32,699 nt of DNA, from the NCBI GenBank assembly GCA_012033015.1, contig JAAUPS010000026.1, forward strand, positions 1-32,699, given 5' to 3'. Under the pieces are notes generated by a model. The model did not search any database, had not been told where the DNA came from, and was given only the letters and a program-made list of their open reading frames with translations. A program made the position numbers and the translations under genes. Positions within the stretch are counted from its first letter, which is position 1; each line of letters starts with the position of its first letter. Positions 1-7,464 of this stretch are shown here, in pieces. This DNA is from Phormidesmis sp. RL_2_1 (GTDB taxonomy: Bacteria > Cyanobacteriota > Cyanobacteriia > Phormidesmidales > Phormidesmidaceae).

Positions 1-78
1 AGTAGGCCAATGGATTAGGCCGATGCAGTAGGCCAATGGATTAGGCCAATGAAGTAGGCTGATGGATTGAGCCAATGA
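1..78. repeat. 26-bp tandem repeat, 3 copies
   Basis: Three adjacent 26-bp units begin at 1, 27 and 53. All follow the pattern AGTAGGC..ATGGATT.RGCC.ATG, with a few substitutions in the third. They may continue beyond the left edge. The unit is not found elsewhere in the window. The array ends just before a terminator hairpin. Confidence 0.9.
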
Positions 79-83
79 ATTAA

Positions 84-107
84 GCAGGGTTTCGACCCTG
101 CTTTTTT
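84..107 (+). terminator. Intrinsic terminator
   Basis: A 7-bp perfect stem (GCAGGGT 84-90, ACCCTGC 95-101) with a TTCG tetraloop is followed by six T at 102-107. The T-tract orientation fits a plus-strand gene ending left of the window. It lies 4 bp beyond the dgcN stop and could also slow minus-strand transcripts, although there is no good T-tract on that side. Confidence 0.85.
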
Positions 108-111
108 ATGG

Positions 112-1155
112 TCAATTTTTAAGAATCTCAGCGAGTAAGGTTTGGCCGCCAAAGCGAACCACGTCGTCGCAAGGGCGACCGGTTTGTTGGGCAACCTCGG
201 CTATGGCTCTATGGGCGGAGGCTTCATCTAAGCTAAATGTATTTAACGCAACCCCTACGACGCTGGCTGGGGCAAACGTCCCCCCCGCTGCTGCGATTGA
301 TTCGTACAGATCGATCACTTGAGCAAGCGAGGGAATGGGAAAATCAGGGAAATGCTGAATGTGGGTGAGGTTGGCTTTATGCACCAAAATCAGATGGGTC
401 GGTTGACTGCCTCTGATCAGGGGCAAGGTTGCTGTAGAAGCCGGATTGAGCAAAGATCCTTGGCCTTCTATAAAGAGAATGTCGTGATCATTGCCATGGC
501 GAATCAGGCATTGCTCAATTGCACCCGAGGCGTAGTCTACGCGAATGGCATCGAGAGGAACACCGTCTTCGCCTAGCATCAGGCCGGTTTGGCCCGTGGC
601 GATCAGCTTCGTTCGGAGCCCAGCGGCCTGGGCTGCACGATTGAGTTCTATGCTGGTGGACATTTTGCCCACCGCCATGTCCGTGCCGACGGTGAGCACG
701 CGATCGCACGCCAATAACCTAGCCCTACCGCCGCCAACCGTCAGCCCCTCAGGTTCTTTTCGCATATCCCACACCCATTGATTGGGCGTAATCGCCCCAG
801 CAATATCGGCATCTTCATTCATCTGAGTATGTAGGCCATTCATCACCGAAAGGCCCGCCTTCACGGCCTGCTTAACTTCGGCATACCAAGGCTCAGGCAG
901 CCTCCCCCCTGAAGGCGCTAGCCCAATCGCCAAAACCGTTGGATGAAAGGCCAAAGCAGCCTGCAAAGAAGCCACGATGGGCACATCGCGATCAATTCCG
1001 GTCAGTGCTGGCACCGTTTCGTCTGTGGCCGTTTCATCAATCACTGCAACGATTGGATTTTGGCTATAGCGCAGGAGGGAAGTGCCGGTTTTACCCTTAC
1101 TCCCCTTCAGGCCGTTGTGCATCAAAATGGCAATGCGATCATCACGGTTAAGCAT
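112..1155 (-). CDS. dgcN: DUF1611 / DgcN family protein
   Basis: 347-aa protein of the DUF1611 family. Members named DgcN are D-glutamate N-acetyltransferases that work with the epimerase-family enzyme DgcA in D-glutamate use. The sequence shows an N-terminal alpha/beta domain, then from about residue 150 a P-loop-like C-terminal domain (VGTDMAVGKMST, later IEGQGSLLNPAS). The ATG start overlaps the stop of the upstream epimerase gene by 8 bp (1148-1155), so the two are probably translationally coupled. Length is normal and the frame is intact. The family assignment is firm. The specific reaction rests on knowledge of the pair in other bacteria and is not proven here; cyanobacterial homologues could act on other N-acyl amino acids or peptides. 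Confidence 0.82.
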   Translation of the reverse strand: MLNRDDRIAILMHNGLKGSKGKTGTSLLRYSQNPIVAVIDETATDETVPALTGIDRDVPIVASLQAALAFHPTVLAIGLAPSGGRLPEPWYAEVKQAVKAGLSVMNGLHTQMNEDADIAGAITPNQWVWDMRKEPEGLTVGGGRARLLACDRVLTVGTDMAVGKMSTSIELNRAAQAAGLRTKLIATGQTGLMLGEDGVPLDAIRVDYASGAIEQCLIRHGNDHDILFIEGQGSLLNPASTATLPLIRGSQPTHLILVHKANLTHIQHFPDFPIPSLAQVIDLYESIAAAGGTFAPASVVGVALNTFSLDEASAHRAIAEVAQQTGRPCDDVVRFGGQTLLAEILKN

Positions 1156-2193
1156 GGTGAGAAAGTCCTAGTCCAGGTTGATAGTTGGGCACTAGGCAGC
1201 CATTTTGTAACTGAGCGCCGCTAAACGGATCGTCTTTGAGGTTGAAATGACTGTCGAGATCGAGATGGTCGGCTAGGGGCGAAAGATGGGATAAAGCAGT
1301 ATTGGCGATCGCACTATCTGAATAACAGCCAAACATCACCTGCAAACCACAGGCTCTGGCCGTATGAATCATCCGCCGTGCCTCACTTAGCCCCCCACAC
1401 TTCATCAGCTTAATATTGATACCATCAATACAGTGTGCCAATCGAGGAATATCTGCCCCGGTAAAGCAGCTTTCATCGATAAAATAGGCAAAGGAGATTG
1501 GGCGTGTAGTTGCGCAAGCAAGCCATCATCCGCCACTGCCAAAGGCTGCTCTAGGTAAGTAACACCCCGTTCGGCCAGCCAATCAGCCATAGTCAATGTT
1601 TCCTGCAAGTTCCAGCCGCCATTCGCATCAATGCTGACTTTGGCACCCAAAGGGACTTGAGGCATCAACGCTTCAAACATCGCTTGATCAGCCTCGATAC
1701 CGGCTGGATTTCCTAGCTTGACCTTGACCGAGGCCACCTGCTGCTGAGCGCACCATTTTTTCAGCCGATCAAGTGCAGCTTCGGGTGAACTGATGCCGAC
1801 TGTGACAGCCGTAGGGCTAATCTGCTGAGGATCTAACCCCCATAGCTGCCAGAGGGGAATGCCCATACGCTTTCCTAACCAGTCGTGTAAGGCAACATCA
1901 ATGGCCGCTCGAGCGGCTGAGCAAATATTGAGTTCGGCCAATTGTGATTCTATAGCCTGCTGTTGAAGCGGATGCAGCGATGCTAAAACGGGAATTAAAG
2001 CGGATAACTCTTTTGCTATTTGCCCGTAGGTTTGAGCTGTAGCGCCAATAGAAAACGGTGATGCTTCTCCCCAGCCTTCAATGCCATCGGCTTGAATGCG
2101 TACCCATAGGTTGGTCGAACCTGTATTTGTGCCTCGGCTGATAGTCAAAGGGACACGTTTATGTACCGTAAACGGTTCAAAATTGAGCTGCAT
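1148..2193 (-). CDS. dgcA: Dipeptide epimerase / DgcA-like enolase-superfamily enzyme (frameshifted)
   Basis: Enolase-superfamily epimerase of the L-Ala-D/L-Glu epimerase / N-acetyl-D-glutamate racemase type. It reads in two frames: codons from 2193 down to about 1485, then codons down to the TAA at 1148. Adding one A to the AAAA run at 1481-1484 (plus strand) joins them, giving PIFIDESCF followed by the conserved INIKLMKCGG. The repaired protein is about 348 aa, normal for the family. Visible catalytic signatures are VKVKLG (KxK), SIDANGG, YLEQPL, and the IDES carboxylate at the junction. An upstream TTG at 2310 keeps the frame open, but the ATG at 2193 (MQLNFEPFTVHK) is where family similarity begins. 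Without the repair the catalytic barrel is truncated, so this is either an assembly error or a pseudogene. Confidence 0.8.
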
Positions 2194-2337
2194 TCTGACG
2201 ATAGGGTTTTGAGTGTGTTTTTTGAGTGTCGGTTTAGCATGTGAAAGTGTTTTACCATATTGTCCAAAGGTACGGACATTAAGAAAGCACGCATTTGCTT
2301 GCACCGGCAATGTCCGCTGGGGAAAGGGGTAAGTTGA

Positions 2338-2413
2338 CTATCAGTTTGTTAGCTATCAGTTTGTTGGCTATCAGTAACTAGCTATCAGGTTACTGAAGCT
2401 GGTTACTGAAGCT
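2338..2413. repeat. Two adjoining tandem duplications at the 3' end of the VWA gene
   Basis: Four CTATCAG-initiated units of 14-15 bp begin at 2338, 2353, 2368 and 2382. They run into a perfect 13-bp duplication (GGTTACTGAAGCT at 2388-2400 and 2401-2413). The second 13-bp unit contains the stop codon of the VWA gene (TAA, complement of 2403-2405). Confidence 0.88.
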
Positions 2414-3635
2414 GGGTTTTAGAGGCGATTCGAGTCCGTTTGCGGTCACTCTCTGAGAGCTCATTGCCTGCCTGTAGCTGGGTTACATTTTCCTGCAGTA
2501 CTGTTGCCGCGTTTTGATCTCCCATTTGCAAGGCCGTATTCGCTGCCGACTGCAGCATGGTCACCGCGCCAGTGCGATCGCCTGCCTTCAGCTTATCCTC
2601 CGCAATTTGCGTTTGCCGGTACTTCGCCAACGCCAAAATATTTTGCTGCACGGCCGCGTCCACCTTGGGCACATAATCCGCCTGCGCCGCAATTTCAATG
2701 GGGATAGCGGCAGTGCTTTGGGCCGTTAATCCCAAGCTTGGAGCATCATAGGTAACCTGCAGTTGGCCGATGGTCGCGGTGCCTTCGGCGAGCTGCGGAA
2801 TATACAAATTCAGCAAAATCACCCGAGGCTGATCTTTCATCAAATCACCGAGGCGAACTAGGGCTTGATTGCCCTCTTCTACCACCGGCAACTCAACGGT
2901 TTCAGGCGCTACCTGGGCCACTGGTTTAAGATCCGCAAGGCGGGTACCATCGGCAAGTTCGATATTGAGGTAGGCATTGGTGAAGCCAACCGACTGGATA
3001 CGAGAAAATAAGCGACTAAAGATCGCGATCGCCGCTTCGGCCTGCTCAATATAGTTCAGTGAACCGGCCCCAGCATCGGCAATTTGCTCCAGCACATCTT
3101 GATTCCAATGATCACCAAAGCCCAGGGTATTAATCGTAAGATTATAGCCAACCGCCACATCGGCGAGCTTCAGCGCCCTAGCATTATCACCATGCTCATT
3201 TTCCCCATCGGTTAGCAGCAGTAGCTGAGAGATGCGGTCATCTTTACCCGTTGCCAGGGCCTCAATACCTGCTTTGAGGCCATCATCAATGCAGGTGCCG
3301 CCCCCAGCGCGAAGCCCATCAATACGCTGCTTAATCGCCTCAAGATCATTCGCTGCTTGGTTCGGCACTAATACTTCAGCTTTGTGATCGAAAGCAATAA
3401 TAGAGATACGATCACGCGGCGTCAGCCGATCGACAATACGCTTCGCTGCCTGTTTCACCGTTTTTAGCGGCGTTCCCATCATGGAGCCACTGCGATCCAG
3501 CACAAAACATAAGTTTAAAGGAGCCTGCTCGCCTTCACCGATAGCTGAAACCGACACCGATAGCTGACGCTGAATATTCGCTTGAGTCGAAGGAACGTGG
3601 GCATCACTAAAGGCCCATTGCAAACCAACTTTCAT
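2403..3635 (-). CDS. VWA domain-containing protein
   Basis: 410-aa protein with a von Willebrand factor A domain at about residues 40-220. The metal-ion-dependent adhesion site is complete: DRSGS (DxSxS) at 47-51, a threonine in GGGTCIDDG, and an aspartate in LLTDGENEHGDN. Residues 225-340 look like a beta-rich VWA-associated region, and the C-terminal tail is helical and Q/A-rich. There is no signal peptide or membrane segment, so a cytoplasmic role as an assembly scaffold or MoxR-type partner is possible; no MoxR ATPase gene is visible nearby. The ATG start follows about 420 bp of non-coding sequence shared with the divergent clp cluster. Function beyond metal-dependent protein binding is unknown. 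Confidence 0.85.
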   Translation of the reverse strand: MKVGLQWAFSDAHVPSTQANIQRQLSVSVSAIGEGEQAPLNLCFVLDRSGSMMGTPLKTVKQAAKRIVDRLTPRDRISIIAFDHKAEVLVPNQAANDLEAIKQRIDGLRAGGGTCIDDGLKAGIEALATGKDDRISQLLLLTDGENEHGDNARALKLADVAVGYNLTINTLGFGDHWNQDVLEQIADAGAGSLNYIEQAEAAIAIFSRLFSRIQSVGFTNAYLNIELADGTRLADLKPVAQVAPETVELPVVEEGNQALVRLGDLMKDQPRVILLNLYIPQLAEGTATIGQLQVTYDAPSLGLTAQSTAAIPIEIAAQADYVPKVDAAVQQNILALAKYRQTQIAEDKLKAGDRTGAVTMLQSAANTALQMGDQNAATVLQENVTQLQAGNELSESDRKRTRIASKTQLQ

Positions 3636-3716
3636 GAGTATGACCTAAATTTTCCTAACGGTTTCGTCAGCCCTGATGCAACCATCCGACACAACACCAG
3701 GATGACCCAAATGATT

Positions 3717-3757
3717 TTGATCTACCATCAACTCTTTAAAGAGTAATTCCAGATCAA
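3717..3757. promoter_or_regulatory. Nested inverted repeat between VWA and clp genes
   Basis: A perfect 14-bp palindrome (ACTCTTTAAAGAGT, 3731-3744) sits inside a wider 7-bp inverted repeat (TTGATCT 3717-3723, AGATCAA 3751-3757). It lies about 80 bp upstream of the VWA start and 300 bp upstream of clpR. It could be an operator or a cruciform/hairpin in the 5' leader. No T-tract follows, so a terminator is unlikely. Confidence 0.45.
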
Positions 3758-3784
3758 TCTGTTTATCAGCTTTTTTCACCTCAC

Positions 3785-3842
3785 ATGCCGTGACCTTCAT
3801 GCCGTGACCTTCATGCCGTGACCTTGAATGCCATGCCCTTGA
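3785..3842. repeat. 14-15-bp tandem repeat, 4 copies
   Basis: Units of the form ATGCCGTGACCTTC begin at 3785, 3799, 3813 and 3828, with the last two drifting (CTTGA endings). Confidence 0.88.
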
Positions 3843-4058
3843 ATGCCTGCTCTCAAGCTGTTTTGCTCACGCTCCGTAACGCCCCATCTCGCGCGCTTCC
3901 TTGTTACCCCTAATTGCGCCGAGCCCACTGCGTTAGCAGGTAGGGTTATCCGCCAAAAACAGCCCAAAAACCCCAATCTATTGGCAGCGCAGCAAGTTCG
4001 CTGGCGAGCTACTATGTAAAGCATACTATTCTTAAAACCGTAGCAAGCTGAGCCCCTT
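3843..4058. other. Upstream region of clp cluster, no gene seen
   Basis: This 216-bp spacer is GC-rich up to about 4000 and then more AT-rich. I see no convincing coding frame: a 91-codon minus-strand frame crosses it but ends in the tandem repeat and has no family look. It must carry the promoter and leader of clpR. No clear sigma-70 boxes or riboswitch could be assigned by eye. Confidence 0.5.
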
Positions 4059-4748
4059 ATGAGTTCTCCCATTAAAGCCGTCCAAGCGCCCTATGGTGGT
4101 GGTGCCATGGCCTACAAAACCCCACCACCGGACTTGCCTTCTTTGTTATTAAAAGAGCGCATTGTCTATCTGGGAACCCCCTTGGTGTCTTCTGATGATT
4201 TCAAGCGTCAGATGGGCGTCGATGTGACAAAACTCATCATTGCTCAACTGCTTTATTTAGAGTTTGATGATCCTGAAAAACCGATTTTCTTCTACATCAA
4301 CTCTACCGGAACCTCTTGGTATACCGGCGATTCAGTCGGCTTCGAAACGGAAGCTTTTGCCATTTGTGACACTTTAAAATATATCAAGCCACCAGTACAT
4401 ACCATTTGTCTTGGTCAGGCCATGGGTACTGCTGCAATGATTTTATCCTCCGGAGCCAAAGGATCAAGGGCCAGCTTACCCCACGCCACCATTGTGCTCA
4501 ATCAGGCGCGATCAGGGGCACGCGGTCAGGCAACGGATATTCAAATTCGAGCCGAAGAAGTGTTGGCAAACAAGGCGTCTTTCCTCGATATTTTATCGGC
4601 GAATACGGGGCAATCCAAAGAAAAACTCGATAAAGACACCGACCGCATGTTTTATCTCACACCAGAAGAGGCCAAGGAGTACGGCCTGATTGATCGCGTG
4701 CTGAGCAGTACTAAGGAACTGCCAACGCCAATACCAGTAGGGGTGTAG
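4059..4748 (+). CDS. clpR: ClpR, inactive Clp protease core subunit
   Basis: 229-aa ClpP-fold protein of the ClpR class, a structural subunit of the cyanobacterial ClpP3/R core that works with ClpC. All three catalytic positions are lost when aligned to the ClpP encoded at 5516: Gly123 in place of Ser (CLGQAMGTAA), Asn148 in place of His (IVLNQA), and Met197 in place of Asp (TDRMFYL). The oxyanion PGG is replaced by STGT, and an insert of about 8 residues follows (SWYTGDSVGFE), as in chloroplast ClpR proteins. The N-terminus YKTPPPDLPSLLLKERI is typical of cyanobacterial ClpR. First gene of a three-gene plus-strand cluster, with 3 bp to the next gene. Confidence 0.88.
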   Translation: MSSPIKAVQAPYGGGAMAYKTPPPDLPSLLLKERIVYLGTPLVSSDDFKRQMGVDVTKLIIAQLLYLEFDDPEKPIFFYINSTGTSWYTGDSVGFETEAFAICDTLKYIKPPVHTICLGQAMGTAAMILSSGAKGSRASLPHATIVLNQARSGARGQATDIQIRAEEVLANKASFLDILSANTGQSKEKLDKDTDRMFYLTPEEAKEYGLIDRVLSSTKELPTPIPVGV

Positions 4749-4751
4749 CCA

Positions 4752-5420
4752 ATGTCTGTCGATGGAATTTTGCGGGTTCCTTATAATTTGCCCGGTAGCC
4801 GCTCATGGCAGTGGGTGAGCGTCTACACTCGCATGAGTCAAGAGCGCATTCTTTTTATCAATCAACCCCTTACAGACGGGGTAGCCAATTCGATTGTGTC
4901 GGCTTTGCTCTATCTTGATTCTGAAGATCAAAATAAACCGATTTATCTCTATATCAATTCCATTGGCGATCCGGTGATGTCCGGGCGGGCTGATTCCTCG
5001 GCAGGAATGGTTTCTATTCGAGCCGGATTAGCCGTATATGACACCCTCGCTTACATCAAGTCTGAAGTTGTCACGGTTTGTTTGGGGACAGCCTATGGCA
5101 TGGCTGCTGTGTTGCTTTCATCGGGTACCAAGGGTAAACGGGCGGCCTTGCCACACACCAGCATTGCTTTGACCCATCCTCAAACCCTCACTCGGGGTCA
5201 AGCCAGCGATATTCAAATAGAAGCCGAAGAGGTACTCGAAAAGCGAAAGTTGGTTCAGCGTATTTTGGCTGATAATACTGGGCAAACGCCTGAGAAAATT
5301 GCCAAAGATATGGAACGTATGTTCTACCTTTCGCCGGAAGAAGCCAAAGAATATGGTCTGATTGATCGTGTGATAGAAAACCCGGCGCTGGCCAATAAAG
5401 ATTTGGCCAATCAAGCCTAG
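4752..5420 (+). CDS. Second ClpR-like inactive ClpP paralogue
   Basis: 222-aa ClpP-fold protein. Like its upstream neighbour it lacks the triad: Gly116 for Ser (CLGTAYGMAA), Thr141 for His (IALTHP, where a histidine sits one position late), and Met190 for Asp (MERMFYL). A 14-residue insert follows INS (IGDPVMSGRADSS...), replacing the PGGSV oxyanion strand. The rest of the fold is well conserved ([33 protein letters not shown]). An AGGGG Shine-Dalgarno at 4739-4743 lies inside the end of clpR. It is likely a further non-catalytic subunit of the same heteromeric ring. Its N-terminus resembles ClpP3 more than ClpR, which suggests a separate duplication from clpP3. Confidence 0.82.
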   Translation: MSVDGILRVPYNLPGSRSWQWVSVYTRMSQERILFINQPLTDGVANSIVSALLYLDSEDQNKPIYLYINSIGDPVMSGRADSSAGMVSIRAGLAVYDTLAYIKSEVVTVCLGTAYGMAAVLLSSGTKGKRAALPHTSIALTHPQTLTRGQASDIQIEAEEVLEKRKLVQRILADNTGQTPEKIAKDMERMFYLSPEEAKEYGLIDRVIENPALANKDLANQA

Positions 5421-5439
5421 AGCATTCTGCTATATCACC

Positions 5440-5484
5440 CCTGACACAGCAACTCCTGACACAACAACTCCTGACACAAAACCC
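5440..5484. repeat. 15-bp tandem repeat, 3 copies
   Basis: Units CCTGACACARCAACT begin at 5440 and 5455, and a diverged third at 5470. They fill most of the 95-bp spacer between the second clpR-like gene and clpP3. Confidence 0.9.
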
Positions 5485-5515
5485 CCTTACACATCAGTAA
5501 CGAACAAGAGATCTC

Positions 5516-6118
5516 ATGCCTATTGGAACTCCTAGCGTCCCCTATCGCCTTCCTGGCAGCACCTATGAACAGTGGATTGGTATTTACGAGCGGCTGTTTC
5601 GTGAGCGCATTATTTTTCTGACAGAAGAAGTCGATGATGGTATCGCCAATGCCATTGTGGCTTATATGCTGTACCTCGATTCTGAAGACTCAACAAAGCC
5701 GATCTACCTGTATATCAACTCACCCGGTGGCTCTGTAACTGCAGGGATGGCTATCTATGACACCATGCAGTACATCAAGTCTGAGGTGGTGACGATATGT
5801 GTGGGTTTGGCCGCCAGTATGGGTGCGTTTTTGCTGAATGCAGGTGCTAAGGGCAAGCGATTGGCATTGCCACACTCGCGAATTATGATTCACCAGCCTT
5901 CAGGTGGCGTGGGCCGTTCTCAAGCGACAGATATTGAAATTGAAGCGGTACGAATTGTGAAGGTACGCCAAGATCTCAATGAGCTGATGGCCCTGCATTC
6001 GGGTCAAGATATTGCCAAGATTGAAAAAGATAGCGATCGCGACTATTTTATGTCTGCAGATGAAGCCAAAGAGTATGGCCTGATTGACCGCGTGATTGAA
6101 GAGCGGTTACCGGCTTAA
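5516..6118 (+). CDS. clpP3: ATP-dependent Clp protease proteolytic subunit, active (ClpP3 type)
   Basis: 200-aa serine peptidase subunit with an intact triad: Ser101 ([11 protein letters not shown]), His126 (IMIHQPSGG) and Asp176 (DRDYFMS). The oxyanion loop [10 protein letters not shown] is also intact. In cyanobacteria ClpP3 forms a mixed double ring with ClpR and degrades substrates delivered by ClpC/ClpS. Its place directly after two inactive paralogues fits ClpP3 rather than ClpP1 or ClpP2. The ATG is preceded by AAGAGAT, a weak ribosome-binding site. There is no propeptide extension. Confidence 0.9.
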   Translation: MPIGTPSVPYRLPGSTYEQWIGIYERLFRERIIFLTEEVDDGIANAIVAYMLYLDSEDSTKPIYLYINSPGGSVTAGMAIYDTMQYIKSEVVTICVGLAASMGAFLLNAGAKGKRLALPHSRIMIHQPSGGVGRSQATDIEIEAVRIVKVRQDLNELMALHSGQDIAKIEKDSDRDYFMSADEAKEYGLIDRVIEERLPA

Positions 6119-6193
6119 TGCGCTACTTAGGGCCTAAAATTGCTCAATGCTTAAACTGAACAAAAGCGAAAAGGCTCTGTTAAAGGCCCAATC

Positions 6194-6226
6194 AAGGCGC
6201 TAGAAAGGCGCTAGAAAGGCGCTAGA
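6194..6226. repeat. 11-bp tandem repeat, 3 perfect copies
   Basis: AAGGCGCTAGA is repeated without change at 6194, 6205 and 6216 in the 235-bp spacer between clpP3 and the J-domain gene. No gene or clear terminator is seen in the rest of the spacer. Confidence 0.92.
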
Positions 6227-6353
6227 AAATAGAAGTAGAAATTTCGAGCCAGATGGGAAAAGATCTCTTATAATCTTTGCCAATCACAAATTGGCTCGGT
6301 TGTCATTTTCACCTCAACTTTAGGTCTTTTCGCTCTTATCTGCCTGTGCTGAC

Positions 6354-7214
6354 ATGACTTTGGCCCACCATTACCGAACTTTAGGATTGCGCCGGGGGGC
6401 TTCTTTTCAAGATGTAAAGGTGGCTTATCGACGATTGGTGCGTGAATATCATCCAGATATCAACCCAGATGAGCAGGCGATTGAGCGTTTTATTAGCATC
6501 AATGATGCCTATACGGTTCTTTCAGAGTTCATGCAGGCTAAGGTGCAGGCTAAGGCTCAGGCCCGTAAGCCAGCCCAAACTAAAGTTGAGCGCAAGCAGG
6601 CAAGTGCATTTTCAGGTTCATCTGGGCCGTTAAATCTAGAAAAACTTAGTGTAGAGAGCTTGAAGCTACAGCTAGACAAGTTAGGTATCGGCAGCTTTAG
6701 TCATCAGCAGATGCCTTTTCCTGCTGGGTGTGATGCCGCTTGTGAAAATGCAACTGAAAATGCAACTGAAAATACAACTGAAAATACAACTGAAAATGTA
6801 ATGGCTGGCAATCCAACGGAGAAAAGTCCTCCCATGCCACCTAATGCCAAAGCATCTCAGGCATTCAAAGTATCACAGGAATTCAAGGCTACTAGCAAAG
6901 AACATATCCTCAAGCAAGATGCTTACCTGCAGCTCAAAGATTTGCTTAGGCAGCAAAAGTTTCCTCGGGCGATCGCACTGGTTGAAGGCTTGGCCCATCG
7001 GATGCCTAACGATCTCGAAATAAAACAGTGGCAAGCCATCGTTTACCAGCGCTGGGGCCGCCAACTGATTGGACAAGGAGAGCCCCAAAAAGCCCGCATT
7101 TATCTGAAAAAGGCTTTACGCACTGATCCTCATAATCCCTCGCTCTGGAGCGAGGTTAGCCGCGACTTTGGGAAAATTGCTCACCTCGACAATTCATCGA
7201 GTTCGGTGATGTAG
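6354..7214 (+). CDS. J-domain (DnaJ-like) protein with TPR-like C-terminus
   Basis: 286-aa protein with an N-terminal J domain (residues 4-60) whose HPD motif at 33-35 (REYHPDINP) stimulates DnaK ATPase. There is no Gly/Phe or zinc-finger region, so it is a type III J protein. A low-complexity linker includes five ENxT units near residues 127-145, encoded by a 12-bp DNA repeat. From about residue 195 two helical-hairpin repeats (LKDLLRQQKFPRAIALVEGL and a second ending ALRTDPHNPSLW) look like TPRs. Its position downstream of the clp genes suggests a link to protein quality control, but a 235-bp spacer makes co-transcription uncertain. Client and DnaK partner are unknown. Confidence 0.85.
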   Translation: MTLAHHYRTLGLRRGASFQDVKVAYRRLVREYHPDINPDEQAIERFISINDAYTVLSEFMQAKVQAKAQARKPAQTKVERKQASAFSGSSGPLNLEKLSVESLKLQLDKLGIGSFSHQQMPFPAGCDAACENATENATENTTENTTENVMAGNPTEKSPPMPPNAKASQAFKVSQEFKATSKEHILKQDAYLQLKDLLRQQKFPRAIALVEGLAHRMPNDLEIKQWQAIVYQRWGRQLIGQGEPQKARIYLKKALRTDPHNPSLWSEVSRDFGKIAHLDNSSSSVM

Positions 7215-7242
7215 AAGTTATTCGATTCTGCGTTATCCGACG

Positions 7243-7278
7243 GTTGTGTAGCTGGTAATGGTTGTGTAGCTGGTGATA
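7243..7278. repeat. 18-bp tandem duplication
   Basis: GTTGTGTAGCTGGTAATG at 7243-7260 is repeated with three changes near the end at 7261-7278, just after the J-domain gene. Confidence 0.88.
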
Positions 7279-7317
7279 TAGCAAAGCAAGGATGCCATAC
7301 TCACTCGACAGAGTCTA

Positions 7318-7447
7318 TATAGCGTGTGCCGGATGCATAACGCCGACAGCGAGGCCACGCCAACGGGTACACGCGCGTTGCTTGGCCCGTTGTCACGTCA
7401 TGGTTTCAACCAACATGCTGTACCTCAGCCAAGCGACCAAAGCTATA
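7318..7447. repeat. 130-bp dispersed repeat with inverted ends, copy 1
   Basis: This 130-bp block starts TATAGC and ends GCTATA. It aligns without gaps to 32037-32166, with about 16 substitutions by hand count. It shares the internal landmarks GTGCCGGATGCATAACGCC, TACACGCGCGT and CCTCAGCCAAGCGA. Internal inverted repeats include CAACGGG/CCCGTTG and GCTTGGC/GCCAAGC, so it can fold. It sits between the convergent J-domain gene and the 7465 gene. No transposase is encoded. Best described as a MITE- or REP-like non-autonomous element or structured repeat. Open frames across it have no protein support. Confidence 0.88.
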
Positions 7448-7464
7448 GAGCCATGCTGGATAGC

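Noticed and set aside
3797-4072. 91-codon minus-strand frame upstream of clpR
   Set aside because: It overlaps the clpR start, ends in the tandem repeat (IQGHGIQGHGMKV) and looks like chance sequence.
5440-5484. Yfr1-type small RNA (ACTCCTCACAC motif)
   Set aside because: The local ACTCCTGACAC units resemble the motif but are part of a 15-bp tandem repeat, lack flanking stems and differ at a key base.
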